64,000 bases of DNA, from the NCBI GenBank assembly GCA_963811885.1, contig CAWETB010000015.1, positions 1,240,001 to 1,304,000 on the forward strand, read 5' to 3'. Within the stretch, counting starts at the first letter, position 1. Each line of letters begins with the position of its first letter. The notes beneath the pieces are model-generated. The model did not search any database. It was given only the letters and a program-made list of their open reading frames with translations, and had not been told where the DNA came from. The position numbers were made by a program, and so were the translations under genes. The stretch is from Gaiellasilicea sp963811885 (GTDB lineage Bacteria; Actinomycetota; Thermoleophilia; Gaiellales; Gaiellaceae). Below, piece after piece: positions 35,405-45,862 of this stretch.

Positions 35405-38173
35405 CTACGCGAGTTTGCGCGTGAGCTCCACCCGAGAGCGGACGCCGAGCTTTCCGTAGACCCGCGAGAGATGCCCCTCGACCGTTCTGGTGCTGAGAAA
35501 GAGCGCGGCTGCCACCTCGCGGTTCGTGCGCCCGGCGGCCACGAGCTCGGCGACGCGCCGCTCGACCGGCGTCAGCTCGCCGGAGGACGGAGCACGACCG
35601 CCGATCCGCGCCAGCTCCGCCTCTGCTCGCTGCGCCCACGCCGCCGCGCCGAGGGAGGCGAACAGGTCCCGTGCCTGCTGAAGCGCCGTTCGCGCTGCTC
35701 GGCGCTCCTTGGCGCGGCGCCGTGCCGCTCCGAGTGCCAGCAGCGTGCGGGCACGATCGAACGGGATGGGCGCCGCCTCGTGGTGGGCGAGTGCGGCCTC
35801 GAACTGCGTCAGGGCTCCGGCGAGATCCCCGCGAGCAGCCGCGAGAAAGCCGCTGCAGCGCGCAGCGGAGCCCTGGCCCGACGGCCGACTGCAGTCGCTC
35901 CGCGTTGGCCGCGAACCACGTGAGGTGGTCTTCGGCCTCGTCGAGCCGGCCAAGCGCGACCAGAGCTTCCACGAGATCGGGGACGAAGCGGGTCAGACCT
36001 GGCTCGCGCATCTCCTGCTCGCGGGCGAAGGCGACGAGCGGCGCGAGCACCTCGACCGCCGCGGCGTCGCGCTCGAGGGAGAGCTCCAGCAGGCCGAGGG
36101 CGGCGGTCGCGAACTGCTCCGCCGGGCGGCCCGGTCGTGCTCGCGGCAAGCTCGAGCGCCCGCGCCGCCGCCGCGCGGGCGGAAGCCTCCTCGCCCCGAT
36201 ACGCGTCGGCGAGTGCCGCCAGCGACAGGGCGTACGCGATCAGCGTCTCCTGGCCGCCCTGCTCGGCTCGACTGCGGGCCTCTTCGGCATGGCCTGCCGC
36301 GGCGTCATAGGCGCCGCGCAGGCACTCCGTCTGCGCGAGCAGGACGTGGATGTACGGGACGGAGCTCTCGTCACCCATCGCGCACGGCCCGGTCCAGCAT
36401 CCGCGCGAACGAGTCCCTGGCCGCGTCCAGCTCCTCCCACCACATGCGGACGACGGCGACCTGGAATGCCGATGCCCTGCAGCACGCGCACCCCGCCGCC
36501 CGACGCGGCCGCAGTCTCGGCCAGCGGGAAGGTCTCGCGGGCGTCGGTCGAGCCCGAGCGTGGCTTCGGAGATGAGCTGCGAGCCGAGAGCTGTCGCGTA
36601 CAGGTCGTCGTCACCGATCGCTCGCGGCGAAGGCTGACCGCCTCGCGAGCGTGCTCGACCGCCTCCGCGAACCGCTCGCGGAGGCGGAAGAGGTTCCCCG
36701 AGACACCCTCGTGCGCGAGGCTGAGGATCGCCCGATCGCCGTCCGCCTCGGTGATCGCCGTCTCGAAGAGCTCGACAGCCGCGCGGATGTCGTCGTCATA
36801 CGATCGCAGCCGCGCCAGGATCAGTAGCGCCCGAGCCCGCTCCATGCCCGGGCGGCAACTCGGCGCCGACCTCCTCGAGCAGCGCGCGTGCCCGGCGGGT
36901 CTCCCCGGCGGCGAAGTAGTGGCCGGCCGCCTCGACGGCACGGCGGCGGGCCTCGCTCTCGAGGCTGGGCGGCGTCAGCGCTCGTGCTTCCTCGAGGAAC
37001 TCCGCCGCGGCGCTCGGCGCTCCGCGGGCACGAGCGAGCCGCGCGGCCTCGTCCAGGACGGCGGCGACGTCGGCGTCAGGTCCCTCGGCCGCCAGAGCCA
37101 GATGTCGTGCGCGCTCCTCGAGATCGCGAACGAGCCCGGCGAGGCGCGCATGGATGTCGCGCCGCGCCGCCGGCTCGGCCGCGGCATCGGCCGCCGCGGC
37201 GAGGAGCGGATGGGCAAATTGGATCCGGCCCGCTCCGACCGAGACGACGTCTGTCGCCACTGCAGGCCCGAGCGCTTTCGCAGCATCGAGCCCCGTCGCC
37301 GCTTGGACAAGCTGGAGCGTCGGCTCGGTCGACGCCGCTGCCGCCAGGAGTGCACGTCCGGGTCTCGGCCGGCAGCGCCCCGAGCCGAGCGCCGAGGAGC
37401 TCGCGCAGCGTGCGCGGAAGCGGCGGCGCCTCGCCCGGGACGTGCGCAGCCTCACGTTCTGTGAATGCTCGGGCGAGCTCGAGCGCGAAGAACGGATTGC
37501 CGCCCGTGGTCTCGTGCAGTGCACGCAGGGTGGGCCGCGGCAGGACGACGCCCAGCCGATGCTGCAGGAGCGAGTGAACCTCGTCGAGCGCCGAGCGGCT
37601 CCACAGCGAGCTCGGCGTATCCGGGCAACACCCGCTCCGGTGCGAACACGAGCTCCGCGCGCGCCTCCTGCCGGATCGCGATCAGGAACCCGACCGGCTC
37701 GCTCGAGAGCCGCTTCGCTGCGAACGCGAATGCCTTGGCGGACGGACGATCGAGCCACTGGAGGTCGTCGACCGCAACGAGCACCGGCTGCGTGCGCGCG
37801 AGCGCGCGGAGAACGCCGAGGAAGCCGAGCGCCACTGCGCGCTCGTCGACCGCCCCCTTCGCCGGCGCCTCGAGCATCAGCGCCGCCCGCAGCGCGTGCG
37901 CCTGCGGTGCCGGCAGCTCTCCGATCGGGTCGAGCCGGCCCGACAGCACGTCGCCCAGGCCCGTGTAGGCGAGCTTCGCCTCGGGCTCGACCGGCCTGAG
38001 GTGAGAACGGCGAACGCGTTCGACTCCGCCTGCTCGACGCCGGTGCGCCAGATCGTCGTCTTGCCCGCTCCCGCTTCGCCCGAGAGCAGCAGCGAGGAGG
38101 CGCCGTCGTCCACTCCGTCGACGAACGCCTGCACCGCCGCAAGCTCGCGCTCTCTGCCGACGATCGCTGGCAT
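35405..38173 (-). CDS. LAL-type large ATP-binding LuxR regulator (many frameshifts)
   Basis: About 920 residues when the pieces are joined. ATG at 38173 gives MPAIVGRERELAAVQAFVDG, then the P-loop SGEAGAGKTT (31-40) and Walker B VLVAVDDLQWLD of a STAND-like ATPase. A long helical repeat region follows (ARRDIHARLAGLVRDLEERA and FAEAVEHAREAVSLRR). The C-terminal LuxR DNA-binding helix-turn-helix reads LTPVERRVAELVAAGRTNRE and FLSTRTVEGHLSRVYGKLGV. Frame changes fall near 38000, 37600, 37365, 36845, 36600, 36390, 36155 and 35875. All pieces remain open and family-like. LAL proteins usually activate catabolic or secondary-metabolite genes after sensing an inducer; the target here is unknown. Confidence 0.8.
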
Positions 38174-38179
38174 GCAGCG

Positions 38180-38185
38180 ATTGTC
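38180..38185 (-). promoter_or_regulatory. -10 box of the LAL regulator
   Basis: Minus-strand GACAAT ends 6 bases before ATG 38173, again without a Shine-Dalgarno sequence. Confidence 0.35.
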
Positions 38186-38395
38186 GCGCGTCGGCGGCGG
38201 GGTGCGGTAGACCGCACCTGAAACACCAGCGAGCCGAATCGTCCAGCGCGGACCGGTGCGCAAGAGTGGGGCCATGCACAAAGGCGACCACCGAGGCCCC
38301 ACCTACGCCACCGCCGGCTCCCCTCCCTCCGGAGCCGGTGTGACGGGCACCCAGCGCCTCCCCATCCCCTCGTCGCCCTCTCTCCCTGCCTGAAC

Positions 38396-38430
38396 GGACG
38401 TGTCCCAGGGTCTGTCCCTGAGACACGTCC
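38396..38430. repeat. Near-perfect 35-base palindrome
   Basis: GGACGTGTC and GACACGTCC form a perfect 9-bp outer stem. After one C/A mismatch, CAGGG pairs with CCCTG around the loop TCTGT. It lies in the 286-base space between the divergent LAL regulator and the cupin gene, 30 bases before the cupin start. It could be a dispersed palindromic repeat or a regulator site. The rest of that space has a second hairpin at 38314-38338 (CCGGCTCC/GGAGCCGG). Confidence 0.6.
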
Positions 38431-38459
38431 TGAACAGGCGCCTGTGTGAGAATCACCGC

Positions 38460-38839
38460 GTGGGCTACACGATCTTCCACGCAGACGAGCTCGACTGGCA
38501 GCCGCGCCGGCCGGGTGATCCCCGTCTCGCCGCAGAGCTCTCCGACGCGATGACGAGCTCGCGCGCGAATCTCTTCCGCTACCCGCCCGGCGCCGTCGGC
38601 CGGCGCCACATCGACCCGATTCAGGAAGAGGTGTTCGTCGTCATGGACGGGACGCTGACGATCCACATGGGCGAGGGCGACGAGCCCGAGCGAGCACGAG
38701 CTCGCGCAAGGGCAGCGTGCTGGTCGTCCAGCCGGGGACGGCGCTGCAGCTCTCGAACCGGCACGAGGACGAGCTGCGCCTGTTCATCGTCGGAGCCCCG
38801 CCCGAGCGCGGCGACACGGTCTTCCTCGACCCGGTCTGA
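38460..38839 (+). CDS. Small cupin-domain protein (frameshifted)
   Basis: About 126 residues. GTG at 38460 gives VGYTIFHADELDWQPRRPGD. The cupin core follows: YPPGAVGRRHIDPIQEEVFV and VMDGTLTIHMGEGDE. Near 38695 the frame changes and the protein resumes GSVLVVQPGTALQLSNRHED, then LRLFIVGAPPERGDTVF with stop at 38839. Such single-domain cupins bind metal or small ligands; no substrate can be assigned. It is divergent from the LAL regulator, which may control it. Confidence 0.7.
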
Positions 38840-38939
38840 CGGACGGCTACTCGGCGCGGTCTCGTCGCCGGGATCGCTGTTCACGATCGGCGGCAGCATG
38901 TAATCGAGGGTACGACGCGGTCGGTCGACACAGGTGCAA

Positions 38940-39238
38940 CTAGACGTAGAACGGCGCCTCACCGGGCTGCTCGACGACGAGGACACCGTTCTCGACCCGG
39001 ACGACGACGTGGGACTCGCCCGCTGCCCGCGCCTCGACCGTGCCTCGATCCGGCGGTCCGGCAGGACGATGCGGACGTCGGCGCTGCCGTCCGGGACCTC
39101 GAGCGGGACGGAGGCGGCCAGGTCGAGCGTGAACTTCGTCGTGACGGCGTCCTCGCGCCAGCGCAGATCCTGATCGATCCAGATCTCGGCCGTATCCCGG
39201 TCGAAACCGCTTCGCAGATCGATCCTCAGGGTCGCCAC
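38940..39238 (-). CDS. Small beta-rich protein of unknown function (one frameshift)
   Basis: About 99 residues. GTG at 39238 follows GGAGG by 7 bases, the best Shine-Dalgarno sequence of the region. It reads VATLRIDLRSGFDRDTAEIW, then TTKFTLDLAASVPLEVPDG and ADVRIVLPDR. Near 39050 the frame shifts and it ends SHVVVRVENGVLVVEQPGEA and PFYV. Alternating hydrophobic residues suggest a beta-sandwich. No family recognised. It lies downstream of the metzincin-like protease on the same strand but beyond a strong hairpin. Confidence 0.55.
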
Positions 39239-39263
39239 GGTCCAGCCTCCCACTCGAGATGAG

Positions 39264-39293
39264 GGGGAGGAGCGGCCGACACCGCTCCTCCCC
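39264..39293 (-). terminator. Perfect 12-bp GC hairpin
   Basis: GGGGAGGAGCGG and CCGCTCCTCCCC form a perfect stem around the 6-base loop CCGACA, between the protease gene and the small beta-rich gene. There is no T-run. It probably terminates or attenuates the protease transcript. Confidence 0.65.
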
Positions 39294-39307
39294 GTTGGTC
39301 AGATCGG

Positions 39308-40987
39308 TCAGTTCAGCGCCGTCCCCACCTCGGCTGCGATCTCGCGCCGCCGCGCGACGATGTACCCCTGGATCGCATCCCCGGCCTCGGGGGCGATCTC
39401 CGTCCGGAGCTGCTTCGCGACGGCGGTCGTCTTGTCCAGCTCCTCCTTCTTCTTGCCGGCCGTCTTGCGCACCGCGCCGACATCCATGATCGGCGCGAGC
39501 AGGCCCACGGCGGCGTCGACGTCGGCTTGGGACCGTGACGGTGTCGTCCGCCTCGATCTGCTTGAACTCCCGCGCCGCGTTCACGCCCTGGATCAGCCTG
39601 GCGACGTCCGCGAGCGGATGGTCCGGGTGCTCCGACCAGATCTGCGTCAGGGCCTCATTGCCGCGCTGGAGCCCGTCGAAGTCGGAGCCGACGAGGTACA
39701 TCAGCGTTCCCTGCTCGTCCCCGAAGAGCAGGTCTGCCACCTCGACGTCCTCGGCGGTCGCAGGCGGGCGGACGCGGATCGTCGTCGTCCCGGAGACCAC
39801 CACCGATCCGTCGGGCGCCGTGTAGCGCGCCCGCAGCCGGTACGTCCCCGGGCGCTCGAAGTAGAAGCCCTCCTTGCCATAGTGGAGGAACGCCATGTCG
39901 GCGTAGGACTGCTGCTCACCGCCGAGCGTGACCGTGTCCTCGTCGCTCATGCAGTGATGGAGTAGCGGCTCGTACTCGACGACGCGGCCGCCCGGCTGGG
40001 CGATCGCGATCTCGACGTTGCCGTTCCGCGGGCGAAGGTGCTTCGTCACGACGATCCCGCGCGGTCGGCCGAGGTCAGCTTCACCTGCACCGTCACCGGC
40101 GCGCCGTAGGCGAAGCTGCACTGGCGCCTCGAGCTCGAGCCGGAGCCCCGAGCGGTCCTCGACCGGCTCGCGCCAGCTCTCGAGATCCTCGAGCGCCGAC
40201 CCGGTACCGAACGGGCTGCCGCCCATGATCACGTCCTTCTGGAACCCGTGCCGGATGTGCACCAGCTCGGGTGCGTCGAACTTGAACGGGAACGCGCTCC
40301 AGAACGCACCCGCCCCGCCCGGGAACCGCCACGGGTAGTTCATCCACGACGGCGACGCCGGCCGGTTCGGCTGCGGCGGGCTCGCGAGCGACTTCTGCCA
40401 CGAGTGGAGCAGGTTGAAGCAGTGGCCGAGCTCGTGGACGCACGTGTAGGCCTGCAGCCGCCGGGCGTCCGCGCTCGTGCGCCGATGCCGGCGTAGAAGA
40501 CGGCGCAGCCCTGGCGCTGTTTGCCCTGCTGGTCGAACATGATCCCGTAGAGGCCGGTGCCGAGATCGTGCAGCCTGGCGTGGAAGAGCCAGACGGCCCA
40601 CTGGGGCACGTCGCGCCAGCGGGAGAAGTGCCGCACCATCGCGGCGTGCAGCTCGGCGTCGCTCCAAGCGCTGTTCGCGCCCGCCTCCGCGGTCGAGATC
40701 ACGTTGTTCGCGCCGGTCGAGAGCAGCTGCACGCCCGCCTCGGCGTACGCGCAGATCACGGAGAGCGTCCGCGCCGGCCCGCCCGAGGGCAGTGAGCCCG
40801 TGTTGTAGGACGTGAACGGATCCGGCACCGTGTCCTGGCAGTCCTGCTCGAAGAGCACCGCCCGGAAGCCCGGCCCGACGTAGCGGCAGATGTAGGTCGC
40901 CCCGGGGCTGCCGCTCGGCAGGATGTGCTGCATCGTCGCCGCGGCGGGCGAGGCCGAGATCGGGACGCGCGGGATCGTCAGCTTCAC
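39308..40987 (-). CDS. Metzincin-like zinc protease (several frameshifts)
   Basis: About 559 residues when joined. GTG at 40987, overlapping the previous stop as GTGA, gives VKLTIPRVPISASPAAATMQ. The catalytic part has CVHELGHCFNLLHSW, an HExxHxxNxxH zinc motif, followed about 20 residues later by SWMNYP, which looks like a metzincin Met-turn. A beta-rich domain follows (GTYRLRARYTAPDGSVVVSG, similar to bacterial surface Ig-like folds), then a helical C-terminus ending IVARRREIAAEVGTALN. There is no signal peptide. Frame changes fall near 40485, 40115, 40065 and 39530. The substrate is unknown; the Asn in place of the usual metzincin Gly is unusual. Confidence 0.7.
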
Positions 40988-41481
40988 GCCGGTGCGCCGG
41001 CGGCCCACGTGTAGCGGCCGGTGCCCTTGATCACGACGTGGCTCGCGGTGATCGAGACGACCGGCGCATCGACCCGCATCGAACCGAAGTAGGAGACGGT
41101 CGCGCCGGAGCTGGCGTAGTAGTCGGCGCTGATCCGCATCGTCGGCGACGGGCCGTCGACGTCGACGCGGAGCTCGACCTGGTACGGCGTGCCGGTGGAG
41201 CGGTAGCGCCCGTAGACCTTGCGCTTGAGGATCGGTACGGGCGGGATCGGCAGCTGCCGCGCGCCGAGGCCGTCGATCGCTGCCGCCTCGAGGTCGCCGA
41301 GCTGGGTCGGCTCCTCGACGGGCGGGGCGAGCACGGCGGCCACGGCGGCGATCGCCTCGTCCTCCGCGATCGAGGCCGAGCCGCCGTTCTGCTGCGGCTC
41401 GAGGTGAAGCTCGGGCTCGTCGAGATCGGCGAGGTCGTGCTCGTATTCGTCCACCGTTGCGGTGGGATCGGTGTCCAGCAT
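40984..41481 (-). CDS. Acidic two-part protein of unknown function
   Basis: 165 residues with an intact frame. ATG at 41481 has GGAGG four bases away and gives MLDTDPTATVDEYEHDLADL. The first roughly 70 residues are acidic and Ala-rich with a QQNGG turn. The second half is beta-rich (YQVELRVDVDGPSPTMRISA, GATVSYFGSMRVDAPVVSIT, GTGRYTWAAGAPA). No family recognised. Its stop overlaps the metzincin-like protease start, so the two are made together; it may be a protease partner, substrate or inhibitor. Confidence 0.65.
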   Translation of the reverse strand: MLDTDPTATVDEYEHDLADLDEPELHLEPQQNGGSASIAEDEAIAAVAAVLAPPVEEPTQLGDLEAAAIDGLGARQLPIPPVPILKRKVYGRYRSTGTPYQVELRVDVDGPSPTMRISADYYASSGATVSYFGSMRVDAPVVSITASHVVIKGTGRYTWAAGAPA

Positions 41482-41620
41482 GGGTCCTCCCCAGAGAGAG
41501 AAATCGTGAAGCAGGAGAGACCGCAGGTCGCTGCTCCGGAGGTCGGTGGTTCGGCTCTGCTCGGCTCCTCCCTTCTCGGGCCGCAGACCGGAGATCGACT
41601 TGTTCCGGCGGGATAACACG

Positions 41621-41649
41621 AACGCGGGCGCCGGTCAAGGCGCCGCGTT
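41621..41649 (-). terminator. GC hairpin between the membrane gene and the protease operon
   Basis: AACGC-g-GGCGCC pairs with GGCGCC-GCGTT around the loop GGTCAA. It is downstream of the 41735-42394 gene and upstream of the 41481 start. The remaining 250 bases of this gap hold nothing else I can support. Confidence 0.5.
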
Positions 41650-41734
41650 GTTCAGACGCTTCAGAGGCCTGGCGCGCTGGAAGCGGTACTCGAGGTGGAC
41701 GAGCGCGACGGACGGAGCGACGCGCTCGTCACTG

Positions 41735-42394
41735 CTAGCGCCTGCCGCCGAGCATCACGATGCGACGCGCCTGCGATCCACGCCATCCAGGCGAACATGC
41801 CGAGGAAGGCGATCGTGCCGAGCGAGGCGACGCCCAGCGCGACCCCGACCCAGCAGAGCCAGGACGGGACGGCCGCGCTCCGCGAGCGCCGCGAGCGAGG
41901 CCGGGATCGCCATCAGCGCCGCCCCGACGCCGGCAGCCCCGAGCAGGAACCAGCCGATGTCGTCGACCGCGAGGTAGGCCTCGGCCTGGGCGAGCGCACG
42001 GCCGGTGTCGCCCGAGATGTCGGTCAGCGGCGCGGACCAGATGGTGAAGGCGAGCGCGAAGCAGAGCGTGAACACGATCCCGCCGATCAGCACGAGCGTG
42101 GACTCGGTCGCCGTCGCGATCCCGCGCAGTCGCGCGAGCAGCGCGGCGACGAAGACTGGCGCCGAGCGGGATCGCCGCAAGGGCGAAGAGCGCCATGGCG
42201 AGGATCCAGCTCTCGTGCGAGGCGGCGTAGGCGACGACCTCGCGGGGCGTCTCCCCCGCCTCACTCGCCGGCCGGGCGTGGCGAAGAGCGCGATCAGCCC
42301 GCCGACGAGCGCGAGGCCGGCCAGCGGCGCGAGCAGAGCCGGCCGGCTCCGCTCCGAGCCGATCGCCGGCTGCGTCCAAGGTGGTGGTGGTCAT
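41735..42394 (-). CDS. Small multi-pass membrane protein (several frameshifts)
   Basis: About 219 residues assembled from three frames. It starts MTTTTLDAAGDRLGAE at 42394, continues with VVAYAASHESWILAMALFAL, then FVAALLARLRGIATATESTL, VLIGGIVFTLCFALAFTIWS, AQAEAYLAVDDIGWFLLGAA and GVGAALMAIPASLAALAER, and ends RIVMLGGRR. This gives four to five membrane helices. No family recognised. Frame changes near 42310, 42260, 42165 and 41880. It is downstream of a cupin gene on the same strand. Confidence 0.55.
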   Translation of the reverse strand: MTTTTLDAAGDRLGAEPAGSARAAGRPRARRRADRALRHARPASEAGETPREVVAYAASHESWILAMALFALAAIPLGASLRRRAARATARDRDGDRVHARADRRDRVHALLRARLHHLVRAADRHLGRHRPCARPGRGLPRGRRHRLVPARGCRRRGGADGDPGLARGARGARPSRPGSAGSGSRWASPRSARSPSSACSPGWRGSQARRIVMLGGRR

Positions 42395-42424
42395 TTGACG
42401 TCTTCCTTCCTGGTCGAGTGGTGG

Positions 42425-43000
42425 TTAGATGCCGAACGCGGTCGGGGCCTTCGGTGCGGCGGCCTCGTACGTCGGCCGGTAGCCGAGCAGCCGGCCGATC
42501 GGAGCCCCGAGGAGCAGGCCGAGCCGCTGCAGCCAGGCGGGCGGGAACGGCAGCCGGACGTCGCCGAAGTGGTGGTTGGCGATCACGGCGAGCCGCAGGG
42601 GGTTCGGCATCCCCTTCCGGTTCACCTTGCCGTCGTTCGCGAGCGAGAACATCGTCTCGATCAGCTGCTCGAAGCCGAGCGCGGGCGTGACCTCGCAGAC
42701 GAAGTGGGCGGTCTCGCCGCCGACGTTGCGGAACCGGTGCGGCGTGCCCGCGGGGACGACGACACGGTCTCCCGGCCGGGCGACGAGCGTCTTGCGGCCG
42801 ACGCGGAACTCGAGCTCGCCGGCGACGATCTCGAAGCTCTCCTCCTGCGAGGGATGGACGTGCGCCGCGGCGACGGCGCCGTCCGGCGTGACGAACGCCT
42901 CGACGACGACCGACTCGCCGTTGGTGTCGGCGGACGTGGTGCGGAAGACGAGCGTCTCGCCGGTGACGTGGTTCGTGATCGACTGGCCGCGCTGGATCAT
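42425..43000 (-). CDS. Cupin-domain protein
   Basis: 192 residues. ATG at 43000 follows a clear AAGGAGGAG and gives MIQRGQSITNHVTGETLVFR. The cupin barrel has the first motif AAAHVHPSQEESFEIVAGEL and the second GDRVVVPAGTPHRFRNVGGE, with the usual metal-binding His and Glu residues. The C-terminal 70 residues (PALGFEQLIETMFSLANDGK) are helical. Often annotated as a polyketide-cyclase-like or quercetinase-like cupin; the reaction is unknown. It is divergent from the SARP-type regulator 98 bases away, a likely target. Confidence 0.85.
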   Translation of the reverse strand: MIQRGQSITNHVTGETLVFRTTSADTNGESVVVEAFVTPDGAVAAAHVHPSQEESFEIVAGELEFRVGRKTLVARPGDRVVVPAGTPHRFRNVGGETAHFVCEVTPALGFEQLIETMFSLANDGKVNRKGMPNPLRLAVIANHHFGDVRLPFPPAWLQRLGLLLGAPIGRLLGYRPTYEAAAPKAPTAFGI

Positions 43001-43098
43001 CGTGCTCCTCCTTCTGAAGTGGTCAAAACGGGTCGTAGGCACCGTCGACCGAGCCGCTTACGATCCGCCGAAGGTCTGCTTAAGGAGGAGTGAGGGGC

Positions 43099-45862
43099 AT
43101 GGAATTCCGCCTGCTCGGGCCGATCGAGGTGATCGGAGACGACGGTGCGTCGATCCCGCTCGGCGGGGCGCGGCCGCGCGCCCTGCTCGCGCAGCTCCTG
43201 CTCAACGCGAACGACGTCGTCTCGACCGACCGCCTGATCGACGGGATCTGGGGCGAGCAGCCGCCCGCGAGCGCGGCGAGCGCGCTCCAGGTGCACGTGC
43301 ATGCGCTCCGCCGGACGATCGGCCCCGACCGGATCGTCACCCGGCCGCCTGGCTACGTCGTCCGCGTCGACGCCGGACGAGCTCGACGTCGACCGCTTCG
43401 CGCGCCTGGTCGCCGACGGCGACCCGCACGGCGCGCTCGCGCTCTGGCGCGGGCAAGCACTCGCCGACCTCGCCTTCGAGCCGTTCGCGCAGGCGGAGGC
43501 GGCGCGGCTCGAGGAGGCGCGGCTGGCCGCGCTGGAGGCGCGGATCGACGCCGACCTCGACGCGGGCCGCCACGCCGCGCTCACGGGCGAGCTCGACGCG
43601 CTCGTCGGCCGCGCATCCGCACCGCGAGCGGCTGCAGGCACAGAGGATGCTCGCCCTCTACCGGGCGGGCCGCCAGGCCGACGCGCTCGCCGCCTACCGC
43701 GAGGCACGAGACGCGCTCGACGAGCTCGGCCTCGAGCCGTCCGCCGAGCTCCGGGCGCTCGAGCGCCGGATCCTCGAGCAGGATCCCTCGCTCGTGCCGG
43801 CAGCGCGCGAAGACGCGCTTCCGGTCCGCGCCGCGACGGCGCTCGATCGGCCGCCGGCTCGAGCTGGCCGCGATCCTGGCGCTCCTCGGCCGGCCGGACG
43901 TGCGTCTGCTCACCCTCACCGGCACCGGCGGGAGCGGCAAGACCCGCCTCGCCCTCGCCGCGGCGGCCGAGCACGACGGCGCCGTCTTCGTCGACCTCGC
44001 CCCGCTCGCCGACGCGCAGCTCGTCCTCCCTACCGTCGCGACCGCGCTCGGTCTCGGCGACGTCTCGGGCCGCGAGCTGGAGGCGCTGTGCGACGCGCTC
44101 GCAACACGGCCGCCGCTCCTCGTCCTCGACAACCTCGAGCACGTGCCCGAGGCGTTCGGGGAGATCGCCCGGCTGCTCGACGACCGCTCCCGCGACTGCA
44201 GATCCTCGCGACGAGCCGCGTCCCGCTCCGAGCTCGCGCTCGAGCACGAGTACCGCGTGCCGCCGCTCGGCGTGCCGGACGCTCGGCAGTCGAGACCGCC
44301 GCGGAGGCCGACACCGACTCCGTCCGGCTCTACGTCGAGCGGGCGCGGGCCGAGCTACCCGGACTTCGAGCTCACGGACGCGAACGCGAACGCCGTCGCG
44401 CGGATCTGCCGGGCGCTCGACGGGCTCCCGCTCGCAATCGAGCTCGCGGCGGCACGGGTGCGGGTGCTCGGCCCCGAGGGCACCGCGAAGCGGCTCGGAG
44501 AGCGCCTCTCGCTGCTGACGCGAAGCGCGCCAGACCTGCCCGGAGCGGCAGCGTTCGCTGCGCGCGACGATCGACTGGAGCTACCGCCTCCTCGACGACC
44601 CGGCCGCGCACGTGTTCCGCGCGCTCTCCGTCTTCGCCGGTGGGGCGACCCTCGACGCGGTCGAGGCTGTCGCGGACGACGGCCACGGACGTGCCGACGG
44701 CGCTGGAGGCGCTCCTCGACGCGGGCCTCGTCACCCACGAGGCGCCCGAGGGCGAGCCGCGCTTCGGGATGCTCGAGACGATCCGCGAGTTCGCTGGCGG
44801 TGCAGCTCGGCGAAGCCGGCGAGGAGCCGGCGGCCCGCGATCGGCACCTCGACCACTACGTCGCCTTCGCCGAGGCGGCGGAGCTCCGCTCCCGTCAGGC
44901 CATCACGACCGAGCTCCTCGATGACATCGAGCATCGAGCGGGACAACCTTCGCGCGGCGCTCGTCGAGGCCGCGGGCGACGGCGATCCCGAGCGGCAACT
45001 GCGCCTGGTCACGTCGCTCCGCTTCTACCTGAACATCCGCGGGCCGGGAGCCGAGAATCGAACGATGGTCGCCGACGCGCTCGCCCGTCGCGAGGGCGCC
45101 TCACCGGGCCAGCAGGGCCGGATCCTGATCTCGGCGGGGATCCACGCGGTGCACGACGACGACGGCGAGCGCGCGCTCGCGTGCTTCGACGAGGCGCGGG
45201 AGCTGCTCCTCGCGGCGGGAGACGTGCGCGCGGCGGCCCTGGCGGACGCGAACGCGTCGACCGCGCTCAGCCGCCTCGGCAGAGAAGCCGAAGCGGCGGC
45301 GCGCGGCGAGCTCGCGCGCGAAGGCTTCCATGCGGTCGGCGCGGTCGTCGCCGAAAGCCAGGTGATCGCGAATCTCGCCCGCCACTACGAGCACGCGGGC
45401 GACTTCGCGAAGGCCCGGGCCTACCTCGTCGAGGCGCTCGAGCTCCAGGAGCGCGGCGACTTCCCGGAGGCGCGCGCGTACACGCTCGCCATGCTCGGCT
45501 ATCTCTCCGAGCGCGAGGGCGACCTGACCGCCGCCGCGGAGTGGACGTCCGAGGCAATCACAGTGGCGGGAGAGCTCCAGAAGGACGAGTTCCTCGCCTA
45601 CGCGCTTCTCTTCGCGGCAGATCTCGTCCAGCGCCGCGGCGACGAGGAGCGGGCCGCACGCCTGCTCGGCGCCTCGACCGCAGCGTTTGCACGTGCGACC
45701 GTCGTCCCGCAGGACGAGGAGGCGGCGCGCGCTGTGCGGGTGCGTGACGGCCTCTCGGAGCACGCGGCGGCCGAGAAGGAAGGCGCCGAGCTCGACCGCG
45801 ACCGCTCGGTCGAGCTCGGCGTCACCTCACTCGCAATCGCTCAGCGCACCCGCTCGAAGTAG
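43099..45862 (+). CDS. SARP/AfsR-type regulator with ATPase and TPR domains (many frameshifts)
   Basis: About 920 residues when joined. ATG at 43099 follows AAGGAGGAG. An OmpR-like winged helix (MEFRLLGPIEVIGDDGASIP, VVSTDRLIDGIWGEQPP) is followed by a BTAD helical domain (RLQAQRMLALYRAGRQADAL). The STAND-type ATPase has P-loop LTGTGGSGKTRLALA and LLVLDNLEHVPEAFGE, then GLPLAIELAAARVRVLGPEG. C-terminal TPR-like repeats are seen in ERALACFDEARELLLAAGDV. Frame changes fall near 43372, 43612, 43850, 44195, 44290, 44560, 44680, 44795 and 44935. Such regulators control secondary-metabolite or catabolic clusters. Its end overlaps the convergent haloperoxidase-like gene. Confidence 0.8.

Noticed and set aside
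34943..45862. A prophage, transposon or integrated island
   Set aside because: No integrase, transposase, tRNA junction or direct repeat borders were seen; the stretch looks accessory only by gene content and frame breaks.
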